64,000 bases of DNA from Frateuria_A sp051900535 (GTDB taxonomy: Bacteria > Pseudomonadota > Gammaproteobacteria > Xanthomonadales > Rhodanobacteraceae), in the NCBI RefSeq assembly GCF_051900535.1, contig NZ_JBHZGI010000003.1:62001-126000 (forward strand). Direction: 5' to 3'. This document shows positions 34,354 through 42,946 of the stretch, piece by piece. Positions within the stretch are counted from its first letter, which is position 1. The number at the start of each line of letters is the position of its first letter. The position numbers and the translations under genes are program-made. The notes beneath the pieces were generated by a model. That model was not told the origin of the DNA. It searched no databases and saw only the letters and a program-made list of their open reading frames with translations.

Positions 34354-36078
34354 TCAATCCTTGGTGACGCGATCGATCTCGGCCAGGCTGGTGACCCCGG
34401 CCTTGACCTTCAGCAGCGCCGAGGCGCGCAGGTCGTTGACGCCGATCTTGCGTGCGACCTCTCCGATCTGCAGCGCATTGCCCCCCTGAAGCACGATCTG
34501 CTGGATCTCTTCGGTCATCGGCATGACCTGGTAGATGCCCACTCGGCCCTTGTAGCCTTCGTTGCAGTGCTCGCAGCCGACCGCCTCGTACAGCGTCAGG
34601 CCCGCATCGATGTCGTCCTGGCTGAAGCCGGCGGCCAGCAGCACGTGCGGCGGCAGGTTCTGCGGCCTCTTGCAATCGTGCAGGCGCCTAGCCAGCCGCT
34701 GGGCAATCACCAGCGTCACCGATGAGGTGATGGAATAGGGCGGAATGCCCATGTTCATGAGGCGGGCGATGGTTTGCGGCGCATCATTGGTGTGCAGAGT
34801 GGAGAGCACCATGTGACCGGTCTGCGCCGCCTTGATGCCGATCTCGGCGGTTTCCAGGTCGCGGATCTCGCCGACCATGATCACGTCCGGATCCTGGCGC
34901 AGGAACGAGCGCAGCGCCGCGGCAAAGGTCATGCCGCGCTTTACGTTCTGCTGGACCTGGTTGATGCCCTCGACGCGGATTTCGACCGGGTCCTCGACGG
35001 TGGAGATGTTGCGCTCCGGCGTGTTGAGGATGTTGAGCGCGGTGTACAGCGACACCGTCTTGCCCGAACCGGTCGGGCCGGTCACCAGCACCATGCCGTA
35101 GGGCTTGTGGATGGCGTCCAGATAGAGTTTTTTCTGGGCCTCCTCGTAGCCGAGCTTGTCGATGCCCAGCTTGGCCGAGGAGCTGTCCAGGATACGCAGC
35201 ACGATCTTCTCGCCGAACAGCGTGGGCAGCGTGCTCACGCGGAAGTCCATCGAGCGGCTCTTGGAGAGGTTCAGCTTGATGCGGCCGTCCTGCGGTACGC
35301 GGCGTTCGGCGATGTCCAGGCCGGCCATCACCTTCAGGCGCGAGGAGATGCGGCTGGCCATTTTCATCGGCGGGTTGGCCACCGGGCGCAGCATGCCGTC
35401 CATGCGCAGGCGCACGCGGAAGTTGGTCTCGAACGGCTCGAAATGGATGTCCGAGGCGCCGCGGCGGATCGCATCGACCAGGATCTTGTTGACGAACTTG
35501 ACCACCGGCGCGTCGTCGCCGCCGGTGGCGTCGATGCCCGTGCTGTCGGCAACATCCTCGTCGGCTGTATCCAGCGACAGGTCGTCGAACTCGTCGCTGC
35601 CCATCTCGGGCATCGTCGCGCTTACCGCCGCGAGCGCACCATCGATGGCGCGGGACAGCTGTCCCCGCTCCACCAGGATCGGCTCGACCATGCAGTTGGA
35701 ATGGAACTTGATCTCGTCAAGCGCGTGCGACTGCATCGGGTCGGCGATACCCACGAACAGACGCTTGCCACGTTTGAACAGCGGCAGTGCCTGATGCTTG
35801 GTCATCAGCGCTTCGCTGATCAGGTTCACAGGCATGGACGATGAGGCGATCGTGCTTACGTCCATCATCGGCATGCCGAACTCGGCAGAGGCCACCTGGG
35901 TGAGCCTGGCGCTCTCGACCAGCCCGTGATCGAGGAGCCAGGCCGCCAGCGAGATTTTCTGCTGGGCCGAATCGGCGACCGCCTTGCGGACATCCGTCTC
36001 TGGCAGCACGCCCTCGGACACTAGGCGACGCGCCATACCGGTCAGGCCCGCGAGCGACGGTTGCAATTGGGATGACAT
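34354..36078 (-). CDS. pilB: PilB, T4P extension ATPase
   Basis: A secretion ATPase of 574 residues with an N-terminal MshE/N1 domain. The core has Walker A GPTGSGKT at 334-341, the Asp box DPVEIRVEGINQVQ, Walker B DPDVIMVGEIRD and the His box HMVLSTLHTNDA. A C-terminal tetracysteine zinc motif is present (HDCKR, then CEHC about 40 residues on). It powers pilus extension. It is first in the pilB-pilC-pilD-coaE run; no pilR/pilS and no pilin lie directly beside it. Confidence 0.95.
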   Translation of the reverse strand: MSSQLQPSLAGLTGMARRLVSEGVLPETDVRKAVADSAQQKISLAAWLLDHGLVESARLTQVASAEFGMPMMDVSTIASSSMPVNLISEALMTKHQALPLFKRGKRLFVGIADPMQSHALDEIKFHSNCMVEPILVERGQLSRAIDGALAAVSATMPEMGSDEFDDLSLDTADEDVADSTGIDATGGDDAPVVKFVNKILVDAIRRGASDIHFEPFETNFRVRLRMDGMLRPVANPPMKMASRISSRLKVMAGLDIAERRVPQDGRIKLNLSKSRSMDFRVSTLPTLFGEKIVLRILDSSSAKLGIDKLGYEEAQKKLYLDAIHKPYGMVLVTGPTGSGKTVSLYTALNILNTPERNISTVEDPVEIRVEGINQVQQNVKRGMTFAAALRSFLRQDPDVIMVGEIRDLETAEIGIKAAQTGHMVLSTLHTNDAPQTIARLMNMGIPPYSITSSVTLVIAQRLARRLHDCKRPQNLPPHVLLAAGFSQDDIDAGLTLYEAVGCEHCNEGYKGRVGIYQVMPMTEEIQQIVLQGGNALQIGEVARKIGVNDLRASALLKVKAGVTSLAEIDRVTKD

Positions 36079-36368
36079 GATAGATTCCGGCCTTAAGCCC
36101 CCTTATTGACAAGGAATTTACCTTAGAAATGCGGCGCGGTCATCTGGTGCCGCCGGGGGCGGATCCGAAGCGCCGAAAGCCGCCACGCGTGTCACAAATA
36201 GCCCGGCGGGCTACGCCGTTTCCGCAACGGCGGCGTGGTGATACAGGCGCGCGGGAGCTGCCGCCGCAAAATGTGCCGTCCGGCACAGAGGCGGGCGTGC
36301 CAGCGAGGGTGGGCGTCCTTCGCTGTTGTGCCCCGCGTTATGATCAACCGATACCCGGGGGAACCAAT
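36079..36368. promoter_or_regulatory. 290-base divergent intergenic region pilB / glycosyltransferases with a palindrome
   Basis: No gene is supported here. TGTGCCGTCCGGCACA at 36272-36287 is a perfect palindrome with a 2-base centre, a good operator candidate. TATGAT at 36339-36344 lies 25 bases before the first glycosyltransferase start and may be its -10, with no clear -35. GGGGGAA at 36357-36363 is that gene's ribosome site. Confidence 0.4.
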
Positions 36369-37223
36369 TTGAAACGCCTGAGCATCATCCTGCCCGCGAA
36401 AAATGAAGCGGGGGCGCTCGCCCGCCTGCTGCCGGCGCTGCGTATCGCGCAGCCGGACGCGGAAATCATCGTGGTCGACGACGGCTCGACGGACGACACG
36501 CGGGCCATCTGCGCGGCCAACGAGGTCGACTGCCTGTCCTCGCCCTATTCGATGGGCAATGGCGCGGCGATCAAGCGTGGCGCGCGGGCGGCGCGAGGCG
36601 AATGCCTGGTCTTCATGGACGGCGATGGCCAACACGACCCTGCCGACATCGATCGCCTGCTGGCCCGATTGCAGGATGGCTACGACATGGCGATCGGCGC
36701 GCGCGACTGGGGCAGCCAGGCGGGCGTCGGGCGCGGCCTGGCCAACACGCTGTACAACTGGCTAGCTACGCACATGACTGGCCACCCGGTCCTGGACCTG
36801 ACTTCGGGTTTCCGCGCCGTGCGTGCGGATCGATTCCGTGAATTTCTCTACCTGCTGCCCAACGGGTTTTCCTACCCCACCACCAGCACCATGGCCTTCT
36901 TCCGCAGCGCCTACCCGGTGGCCTACGTGCCCATCAAGGCGGCCCAGCGCGTGGGCAAGAGCCACATCCGGCCGCTTCGGGATGGCTTGAGGTTCCTGCT
37001 GATCATCTTCAAGATCGCCACGTTGTACTCGCCGCTGAAGCTGTTCGCGCCGGCGAGCGTGCTGTTCTTCCTGCTGGGATGCCTGAATTACCTCTGGACC
37101 TATCTGCACTCCGGGCGCCTGACCAACGGTAGCTCGATGCTGTGGAGCGCCGCAGTCATCGTCTTCCTCATCGGGCTCGTCTCCGAACAGATCACCTCGC
37201 TCACCTACCGCCGCGATGACTGA
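36369..37223 (+). CDS. GT2 family glycosyltransferase, polyprenyl-phosphate sugar synthase type
   Basis: A protein of 284 residues with a GT-A fold: RLSIILPAKNEAGAL at the N terminus, VVDDGSTDD, and the metal site FMDGDGQHD (about 82-90). Two TM helices follow near the C terminus (about 215-240 and 255-278). It resembles dolichol/undecaprenyl-phosphate mannose or glucose synthases, which would make a lipid-linked donor for a GT-C enzyme. The start is TTG 36369 with GGGGGAA 5 bases upstream; the longer open frame has no ribosome site. It overlaps the next gene by 8 bases. Confidence 0.85.
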   Translation: MKRLSIILPAKNEAGALARLLPALRIAQPDAEIIVVDDGSTDDTRAICAANEVDCLSSPYSMGNGAAIKRGARAARGECLVFMDGDGQHDPADIDRLLARLQDGYDMAIGARDWGSQAGVGRGLANTLYNWLATHMTGHPVLDLTSGFRAVRADRFREFLYLLPNGFSYPTTSTMAFFRSAYPVAYVPIKAAQRVGKSHIRPLRDGLRFLLIIFKIATLYSPLKLFAPASVLFFLLGCLNYLWTYLHSGRLTNGSSMLWSAAVIVFLIGLVSEQITSLTYRRDD

Positions 37224-38358
37224 AGCGAGGCGCCCCCGGGTTCTCCTGATCACCCGGAACTTGCCTCCGCTCGTGGGAGGAATGGAGCAGCTCAACTGGC
37301 ATATGGCGGCGGAGCTCATGCGGTGGGCTGACGTGCGCATCATCGGCCCGTCGGGCTGCGCGGCGCTCGTCCCTGACGATGCGGAGGTTCGCGAGGTACC
37401 CCAGAGACCGCTATGGCGTTTCCTGCTTGGCTGCCAGTTCGCGGCGCTGCGCGAGGCGATGCGATTCAGACCGCAGGTCGTGCTGGCAGGCAGTGGGTTG
37501 ACCGCGGTGGCCGCTCTGCTTGCCGCTAAAGCAAGTGGCGCCCTCGGCGCGGTGTACCTGCACGGGCTGGATATCGTGGCCCCGCATGCGGTGTACCGGC
37601 ACATCTGGTTGCCGGCCATTCGCCGGCTGGATCGGGTGGTCGTCAACAGCCAGGCTTCCCGCGCGATGGCCGAGGAAGCGGGCGTGCGTGCGGATTCGAT
37701 CGAAGTGGTCCATCCGGGTGTCCAATTGCCGGATGGACCTGCTGCCCAAGTGCCCTGCTCGCTGCGCCATGATCTGCAACTGGGTGAAGGGCCACTGCTC
37801 CTATCGGTGGGGCGACTTAGTTCTCGCAAGGGGTTGCGTGAATTCGTTTCCTTAGCGCTCCCGCGCATCGTGGCGGATCGACCGGGCACGAAGCTACTGG
37901 TGGTCGGCGACGTGCCCGCCGAGGCGCTGCACGCGACCGGCCAGAGTCCCGAAAGCATCCGCCAGGCGGCAGTGCGTGCCGGCGTGAATGACCACGTGGT
38001 CTTCCTGGGCGTGATCACCGATCGTCGTCGACTTGCCGAGGTCTACCGGTCGGCCGACGTGCACGTCTTCCCGGTCAGGCAGATCCAATCCGATCCCGAG
38101 GGATTCGGCATGGTGGCCATCGAAGCTGCCGCCCACGGCCTTCCGACGGTCGCCTTCGCGACCGGGGGCGTGGTGGATGCGGTGGACGAGTCCCGCTCCG
38201 GACGGCTGGTCGCTCCGGGAGACTATCCGTCGTTTGCATTGGCCGTGCTCGACGTGTTGGAACGGCGCGAGGTTCTGGGCAGGTCGGCTATCGAGTTCGC
38301 GAAGGCGTTTGCCTGGCCGCTGTTCGGCGACCGGATCGCAAGGGCACTTGGCCTATGA
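37216..38358 (+). CDS. GT4 family glycosyltransferase
   Basis: A GT-B enzyme of 380 residues. The N-terminal half begins LLITRNLPPLVGGMEQLNWHMA, the usual loop of GT4 enzymes. The C-terminal half has SVGRLSSRKGLREFVSLAL and the nucleotide-sugar site FPVRQIQSDPEGFGMVAIEAAAHG, which contains the E-x7-E motif. The activated sugar is unknown. It is coupled by overlap to the genes on both sides and so belongs to a three-gene glycan operon running away from pilB. Confidence 0.87.
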   Translation: MTEARRPRVLLITRNLPPLVGGMEQLNWHMAAELMRWADVRIIGPSGCAALVPDDAEVREVPQRPLWRFLLGCQFAALREAMRFRPQVVLAGSGLTAVAALLAAKASGALGAVYLHGLDIVAPHAVYRHIWLPAIRRLDRVVVNSQASRAMAEEAGVRADSIEVVHPGVQLPDGPAAQVPCSLRHDLQLGEGPLLLSVGRLSSRKGLREFVSLALPRIVADRPGTKLLVVGDVPAEALHATGQSPESIRQAAVRAGVNDHVVFLGVITDRRRLAEVYRSADVHVFPVRQIQSDPEGFGMVAIEAAAHGLPTVAFATGGVVDAVDESRSGRLVAPGDYPSFALAVLDVLERREVLGRSAIEFAKAFAWPLFGDRIARALGL

Positions 38359-39494
38359 CGGTGAACGTGCTCTTCATCGGAAAGCGGCATTACACCAACC
38401 GGGACGCGCTGACCGAGCGATACGGCCGGATCTACCAGCTTCCCCGGCACTGGTCGTGCCTCGAGAACGTGTCAGTCAGCTTGTGGCTCCTCGATTACCA
38501 CGGCCGCACTGCCGAGCGCAGCCAGGATGGTTCGCTGCAGGTCATCTCTACCCCGGTACGGGGGCTTGCCTGGCTCGGACGCCTGGCACGCTATTACCTG
38601 AGGGCATCCTCCGTGGGCCGCCCGAACCTCGTGGTCGCAAGCGGCGATTGCTACATCGGCACGCTCGGTCGATGGCTTGCGCGGCGTTTGCCTGCACGCT
38701 TCGTTTTCGATGTCTACGACAAGTACGACGAGTTCGGAGCTTACCGAAGGCCCTTCGGGAAGGACCTGTTTGGTGGGTTGCTGCGTGATGCCGATGTCCG
38801 GTTTTTTGCCAGCCGGACATTGCAGAGCCAGATTGCACCACTAGGCGGATCCAGCCTTCTTGTCCCCAACGGCGTGGACACCGGACGGTTCCACCCACTG
38901 GAAAAGGATGCCTCACGGCTCCTGTTTGGCCTGCCGCTGGAAAAGCGCCTCGTCGGGTACTTCGGGAGCATGGAGCCGGACCGTGGCGTGCAGGACCTTA
39001 TCGAGGCAGTCGGGTTGCTCCGCGCCGAGGGATTGCCCGTCGAGCTGCTACTGGGCGGAAACTGCGGTCGAACCCGGACCGGGCAACCGGGCGTACGTTA
39101 CCTCGGCAATGTCCCTTTTGAGGACATGCCACGCGCGCTTGCCTGTTGCGACGTGCTGGCGGTGCCGTACCGCCGCTCCGCCTTCATGGATGCCGGCGCC
39201 TCCAACAAGATCGCCGAGGCGCTAGCCGCCGTGCGTCCGGTGGTGACCACACGCACGCCGAATTTCACGAACAACTTTCCGGAGCAGGCATGGGCTCTCC
39301 GGGACAGATTGGCGGAGCCAGGGGATCCGGGCGACCTCGCCAGATGCCTGCATCTGCAGCTGACCACGCCGGTCCTCGCGACCATGCCGCAGGACATGGA
39401 CTGGAAGACGATTGCCATCCAGGCTTTTTCGGGAATGCAGCCTGCCGCGGGTGAGACGCACCCAGTTAGCGGCCTGCGCGCGCCCTCGCGATGA
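38355..39494 (+). CDS. Glycosyltransferase, GT4-like
   Basis: A GT-B protein of 379 residues. The C-terminal donor domain shows VPNGVDTGRFHP, RLVGYFGSMEPDRGVQDLIEAVGLL and a terminal SNKIAEALAAVRPVV. The N-terminal half is less conserved (NVLFIGKRHYTNRDALTERYG). The start is coupled to the previous gene (ATGA). Its last 29 bases overlap, on the opposite strand, the end of the TagF-like gene, so the two operons converge. Confidence 0.82.
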   Translation: MTVNVLFIGKRHYTNRDALTERYGRIYQLPRHWSCLENVSVSLWLLDYHGRTAERSQDGSLQVISTPVRGLAWLGRLARYYLRASSVGRPNLVVASGDCYIGTLGRWLARRLPARFVFDVYDKYDEFGAYRRPFGKDLFGGLLRDADVRFFASRTLQSQIAPLGGSSLLVPNGVDTGRFHPLEKDASRLLFGLPLEKRLVGYFGSMEPDRGVQDLIEAVGLLRAEGLPVELLLGGNCGRTRTGQPGVRYLGNVPFEDMPRALACCDVLAVPYRRSAFMDAGASNKIAEALAAVRPVVTTRTPNFTNNFPEQAWALRDRLAEPGDPGDLARCLHLQLTTPVLATMPQDMDWKTIAIQAFSGMQPAAGETHPVSGLRAPSR

Positions 39495-40902
39495 GGTGGT
39501 GCAAGGCCGGATGCAACTTGGCCCACTCGACCGCACTGGTTCGCAAGCCCTTGGCTGCGCGGCGCGCAGCCTTGTGCCAGCGGCTTTCCGCGCGCTTTTT
39601 GTCCCGCAAGGCCCACAGCCTGCTGCAGAGCTGGTCGAGCGTAGGCGTGCCGTGCGGCTGGGAGGTCACACCGGTTTCCGCCATGCCGGATGCGGCCTTG
39701 CATATAGGGACAACCGGGAGGCGCTCCGGAAGGGTGAGCTCCTCCAACTCGCCCAACCTGGCGATAGCGCGCACGACCCGTGCGCCGGCCTTCCCGTCGA
39801 GCAAGGGAAGATGGCGGTGCACCAGAGCCGGATCGGGAGCATCCACCGCGTCGGCCAACAACCCTTCAAGGAAGGCGTTCAGGTCGTCCGGCGACGAGAT
39901 GCTGCCATAGCCGGCAACGAGCAACGCCGCTTCTTCATTGAGCGGCTCGCCTTCCGGATTGATCAGCGCGCGAACCGGCTTGTTGGTCGCCAGGTACTCC
40001 AGCAAAAACGAACCGGCATCGGTGATCAAGGCGTCCGAGACCGCGAAGGCGGGCGCGTGCTGGGGCCGTTCGTCCAGTACGATCCCCTCCACAGCGAGCT
40101 CTTCCCGAAGCACCGGCAAATCATCGGCCGTGAGCAAGCCGTTGCGTAGCAGGGCAGGCCATAACCCCGGGTGGGGACGCCAGATAAGGCAGAAGCGAGC
40201 CTTGTGATCGCGTGCGAACTGGAAGATTTCCGGCCCCAGCAGATCGAAGGTCGAGAAGTTCGAGGACTGCGAGTGCTCCGGACCGAAACTGAAATGCGTG
40301 TTCCAGAGTACCGCCTTGCGCCCTGCAACCTGCTGGACAAGATCGTCGGGAGGAGGGCTGGCAAGTTCCCGCTGGAGCCTGTCGAATCGAGGGTGCCCAA
40401 GCACCTGCACGTGGTCTTGCCCTCCAGGGCAGTACGCGGCGTAGAGCTCTCGCTCCATGTCCGAGCGAGCGACCACGAGTGAGGCGCGTACCTGGGTCGG
40501 CTGCGCAAACTGCAACCGCAGATTCTTTCGCCCTCCGCCCATCGCCAGGCCGTAAGGGACGTACACAGTCACGGGTATCTGTGCGGCGACGCGGTCGAAC
40601 CAGAGCTCCGCCGGCCGTTCCCGGTCATAGGGGTGTCCGAACACCACCACGTCGAACTCGCGCGAGGTGGGAACCATCCCGGCCCGCCATTCCGTGTATG
40701 CGATTCCCTCGGCGGCGAGCAGGTCGCGGGCGACCGGCTGTCTGGACTGGCTGAGGGCCGGATCGCCCGCGTTGTAAGGCAACAGCCAGACGGTCGGCTC
40801 GAAGAGATCATCCATGAGCATCGCCTCGTAGATCGAGGCGAAGTTGACCCAGGCCTCCGGCCGCTGGAGCAGGAACAGCGCGCGGCATGGTTCCGGCGGC
40901 AT
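39466..40902 (-). CDS. CDP-glycerol glycerophosphotransferase-like (TagB/TagF family) enzyme
   Basis: A protein of 478 residues with a GT-B fold. The C-terminal half has the TagF-type features: WRPHPGLWP, LDERPQHAPAFAVSDALITDAGSF and FLLEYLATNKPVRALI. In Gram-positives these enzymes transfer glycerol phosphate or ribitol phosphate from CDP donors. Here it closes a leftward run that also encodes a nucleotidyltransferase and a HAD phosphatase, so a phospho-alditol substituent on a surface glycan or pilin is possible. The family also contains enzymes of other specificity. It starts 3 bases after the previous gene. Confidence 0.75.
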   Translation of the reverse strand: MPPEPCRALFLLQRPEAWVNFASIYEAMLMDDLFEPTVWLLPYNAGDPALSQSRQPVARDLLAAEGIAYTEWRAGMVPTSREFDVVVFGHPYDRERPAELWFDRVAAQIPVTVYVPYGLAMGGGRKNLRLQFAQPTQVRASLVVARSDMERELYAAYCPGGQDHVQVLGHPRFDRLQRELASPPPDDLVQQVAGRKAVLWNTHFSFGPEHSQSSNFSTFDLLGPEIFQFARDHKARFCLIWRPHPGLWPALLRNGLLTADDLPVLREELAVEGIVLDERPQHAPAFAVSDALITDAGSFLLEYLATNKPVRALINPEGEPLNEEAALLVAGYGSISSPDDLNAFLEGLLADAVDAPDPALVHRHLPLLDGKAGARVVRAIARLGELEELTLPERLPVVPICKAASGMAETGVTSQPHGTPTLDQLCSRLWALRDKKRAESRWHKAARRAAKGLRTSAVEWAKLHPALHHLIARARAGR

Positions 40903-40905
40903 GGC

Positions 40906-41583
40906 TTACGCGGAGGGAAACGCATTTGCCGCGAGCGCGGACGTGGCGGTGGCGAGGTCGTCCGGGGTATCGATCTCGAAGAGGTCGATCCGGGTCGCCG
41001 CGGCCGGAAGTTCCGGCTCGATGCACTCGTAGACGAACCGGTTGCCCTCCTGCAGCAATGCCGGCGAGCCCGCGAACACGTTGGCCCATTCCAGGCTCGA
41101 CGGAGGCGATCGGTGGAAGCCGGTGACCGATACCGGCTGGCCGTCCAGGTCGGATTCGGTCGAGACGAATACAGCCTGTTCACTCTTGGCGCGAGTAGCC
41201 CCCACCAGGAGATCGACTTCCGCCGCGCGGGTCATGAACCGATCCAGTGTTGACTCATCCAGGATCAGGTCGCCGTCCAGGTAGAGCACCTTGCGCTTGA
41301 ACCCGACGCTGCCGAGCCGGAGGCTGTGAGCCGTGTTGGTGTCGCGGAAAGAGGGGCTGCGCACGAGGATCACCTCCCGGTGGAACCGCGCGCAATGTTC
41401 GATGACCAGTTCCTCGCGATAGCCGACGACGACATGTATCCGCGGCACGCGTGCCGAAAGCGACTCGATCAGCCTGGACAGGATGGTTCGCCCACCGATT
41501 TCGATCATGCACTTGGGCAGGCCAAGCCCCAGCCGGGAGCCCAGGCCGGCGCAAGCGATTACAGCGCCTTCAACAGGGTACAT
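40906..41583 (-). CDS. Sugar/alditol-phosphate nucleotidyltransferase-like protein
   Basis: A protein of 225 residues with the N-terminal signature GAVIACAGLGSRLGLGLPK, the pyrophosphorylase loop with Lys of the PKCMIEIGG type, VGYREELV and the metal Asp in LYLDGDLIL. It is closest in style to LicC-like cytidylyltransferases and related NTP transferases. The substrate is unknown; a choline-phosphate, glycerol-phosphate or sugar-phosphate is possible. It overlaps the HAD gene by 25 bases; the ATG has no good Shine-Dalgarno, which suggests translational coupling. Confidence 0.78.
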   Translation of the reverse strand: MYPVEGAVIACAGLGSRLGLGLPKCMIEIGGRTILSRLIESLSARVPRIHVVVGYREELVIEHCARFHREVILVRSPSFRDTNTAHSLRLGSVGFKRKVLYLDGDLILDESTLDRFMTRAAEVDLLVGATRAKSEQAVFVSTESDLDGQPVSVTGFHRSPPSSLEWANVFAGSPALLQEGNRFVYECIEPELPAAATRIDLFEIDTPDDLATATSALAANAFPSA

Positions 41584-42161
41584 AAGGAGTCCGGATGGTG
41601 GATGACGAAATCGGAAGCGCTTATCGTCGCGTGGACCGGCGCATGGACGCCGCCGTACGCGATCGCCACATCCGCATCCCGCAGCATGGGTACGTCGTTG
41701 GCGCCATCGCCGATCGCGACGATGCGGTCGAAGCGGCCTGTGGCGCGGAGGTCCCTGACGGCTTGGCCCTTGTCCAGCACCCGCATGAGGCGCAGCCTCC
41801 CTTGGTCGTGTGCAGCCTCCGAGCAGAACCAGCGGCAGCCAAGGGTTTGCAGCAGGGGTTCGACCCAGATATCCAGGTTCCCGGTAACGACGAAGCTCTG
41901 CGCCGGATGCTGGCGCAGGAAATCGGTGAGTGCGCGATCCAGGGGGACCGCCCGCACGATTTCACGTACACGCTCCACCGCGACCTGGCCAAGGATCAGT
42001 GTCCGCAGTCGCATCGAGTCGGTGAATGGGATCAACCCGTCCATGGTCAACTGCGTCAAAGTGGCAATCTCTTCCGCAACACCTAGTTCGGCCGCGATGC
42101 AAGGCAGGATTTCGAGCGTCGAGATCGTGCCATCCAGGTCGAAGCAGAAGGCCGTGCTCAT
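41559..42161 (-). CDS. HAD-superfamily phosphatase, SerB-like
   Basis: A protein of 200 residues with HAD motif I FCFDLDGTI (residues 5-13), a helical cap of the phosphoserine-phosphatase (IB) type, motif II in FVVTGN, Lys in VLDKGQAV and motif IV IGDGANDVPML. It should dephosphorylate a small phosphometabolite in the cytoplasm. In this operon it may act on an intermediate of the nucleotide-activated alditol or sugar. It overlaps the methyltransferase stop by 4 bases (ATGA). Confidence 0.82.
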   Translation of the reverse strand: MSTAFCFDLDGTISTLEILPCIAAELGVAEEIATLTQLTMDGLIPFTDSMRLRTLILGQVAVERVREIVRAVPLDRALTDFLRQHPAQSFVVTGNLDIWVEPLLQTLGCRWFCSEAAHDQGRLRLMRVLDKGQAVRDLRATGRFDRIVAIGDGANDVPMLRDADVAIAYGGVHAPVHATISASDFVIHHPDSLCTLLKAL

Positions 42162-42916
42162 GGACGCTCCAGGATCATCCAGCGCTGGCGGGTATCGGCG
42201 CGGTTGTTCAGGGACACATCGAGGAACAGGTCGCCTTCCGCGCGAATGGCGAAGCCCGCCCCCGGGATCGATGCCTGCAGCAAACGCACTAGTTCGTCGC
42301 GCGTGCGGTAGATCGCGTTGTAATCGTGCTGGAGTTCGTCCGAATGATGCTTCTGGAGCGTCAGGCGGCCCTGCGTGCCCATGGGTTCGCGCAGCAGAAT
42401 CCGGGTCTCGGGTGCACTGCTGGCAGCCATGCAGCGAAAGGCGTTCATGACCTCGTCGTCATTGAGATAGATCAGCACGCCACAGCACAGGATGCGGTCG
42501 AACGGTTCGACTTCGCCCAGACGCGCGAGTGAAAAGTCATCGGCCGATGCGACGGAGAACCGGGCGTTCCCGTGCTCTGAAAACTGTTGGCTTGCATGGG
42601 CCACCAGACCGGGGCTGAAGTCGATACCGTGGTAATGCCGGCAGGAAGGAATTAGATCGCCGGCCCACCTTCCGGTGCCGCACCCGATGTCGAGCAGGCG
42701 CTGCGCGCCTTCGAGCATGAGCATGGGAAGCAGCCGCTCCTTCTCGGCGCGGTCCCTGCGTTCGGCCAGGTCGGGGTGATTGTCCTGGTAGATGACCGCG
42801 CGAACGGGCCCGAGCGAGTCGATTCGCGCGGCACGGTTCTCGAAGAAGCCGTAAACGTCTTCGCGCGCGATATGCGGCTGCTCGCCTTCATTCGGTGGAG
42901 TCGTTATTCGCGCCAT
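42158..42916 (-). CDS. SAM-dependent methyltransferase
   Basis: A class I methyltransferase of 252 residues. Motif I is LLDIGCGTGRWAGD (about 73-86), followed by YHGIDFSPGLV and the motif IV region FDRILCCGVLIYL. The rest lacks telling features. Such enzymes in glycan loci O-methylate sugars or phosphate groups, often to cap a chain. Coupled to the HAD gene, 30 bases after the flippase stop. Confidence 0.82.
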   Translation of the reverse strand: MARITTPPNEGEQPHIAREDVYGFFENRAARIDSLGPVRAVIYQDNHPDLAERRDRAEKERLLPMLMLEGAQRLLDIGCGTGRWAGDLIPSCRHYHGIDFSPGLVAHASQQFSEHGNARFSVASADDFSLARLGEVEPFDRILCCGVLIYLNDDEVMNAFRCMAASSAPETRILLREPMGTQGRLTLQKHHSDELQHDYNAIYRTRDELVRLLQASIPGAGFAIRAEGDLFLDVSLNNRADTRQRWMILERP

Positions 42917-42946
42917 GTGCCTATCGTGATGGGTTGAAGTGTGGCG

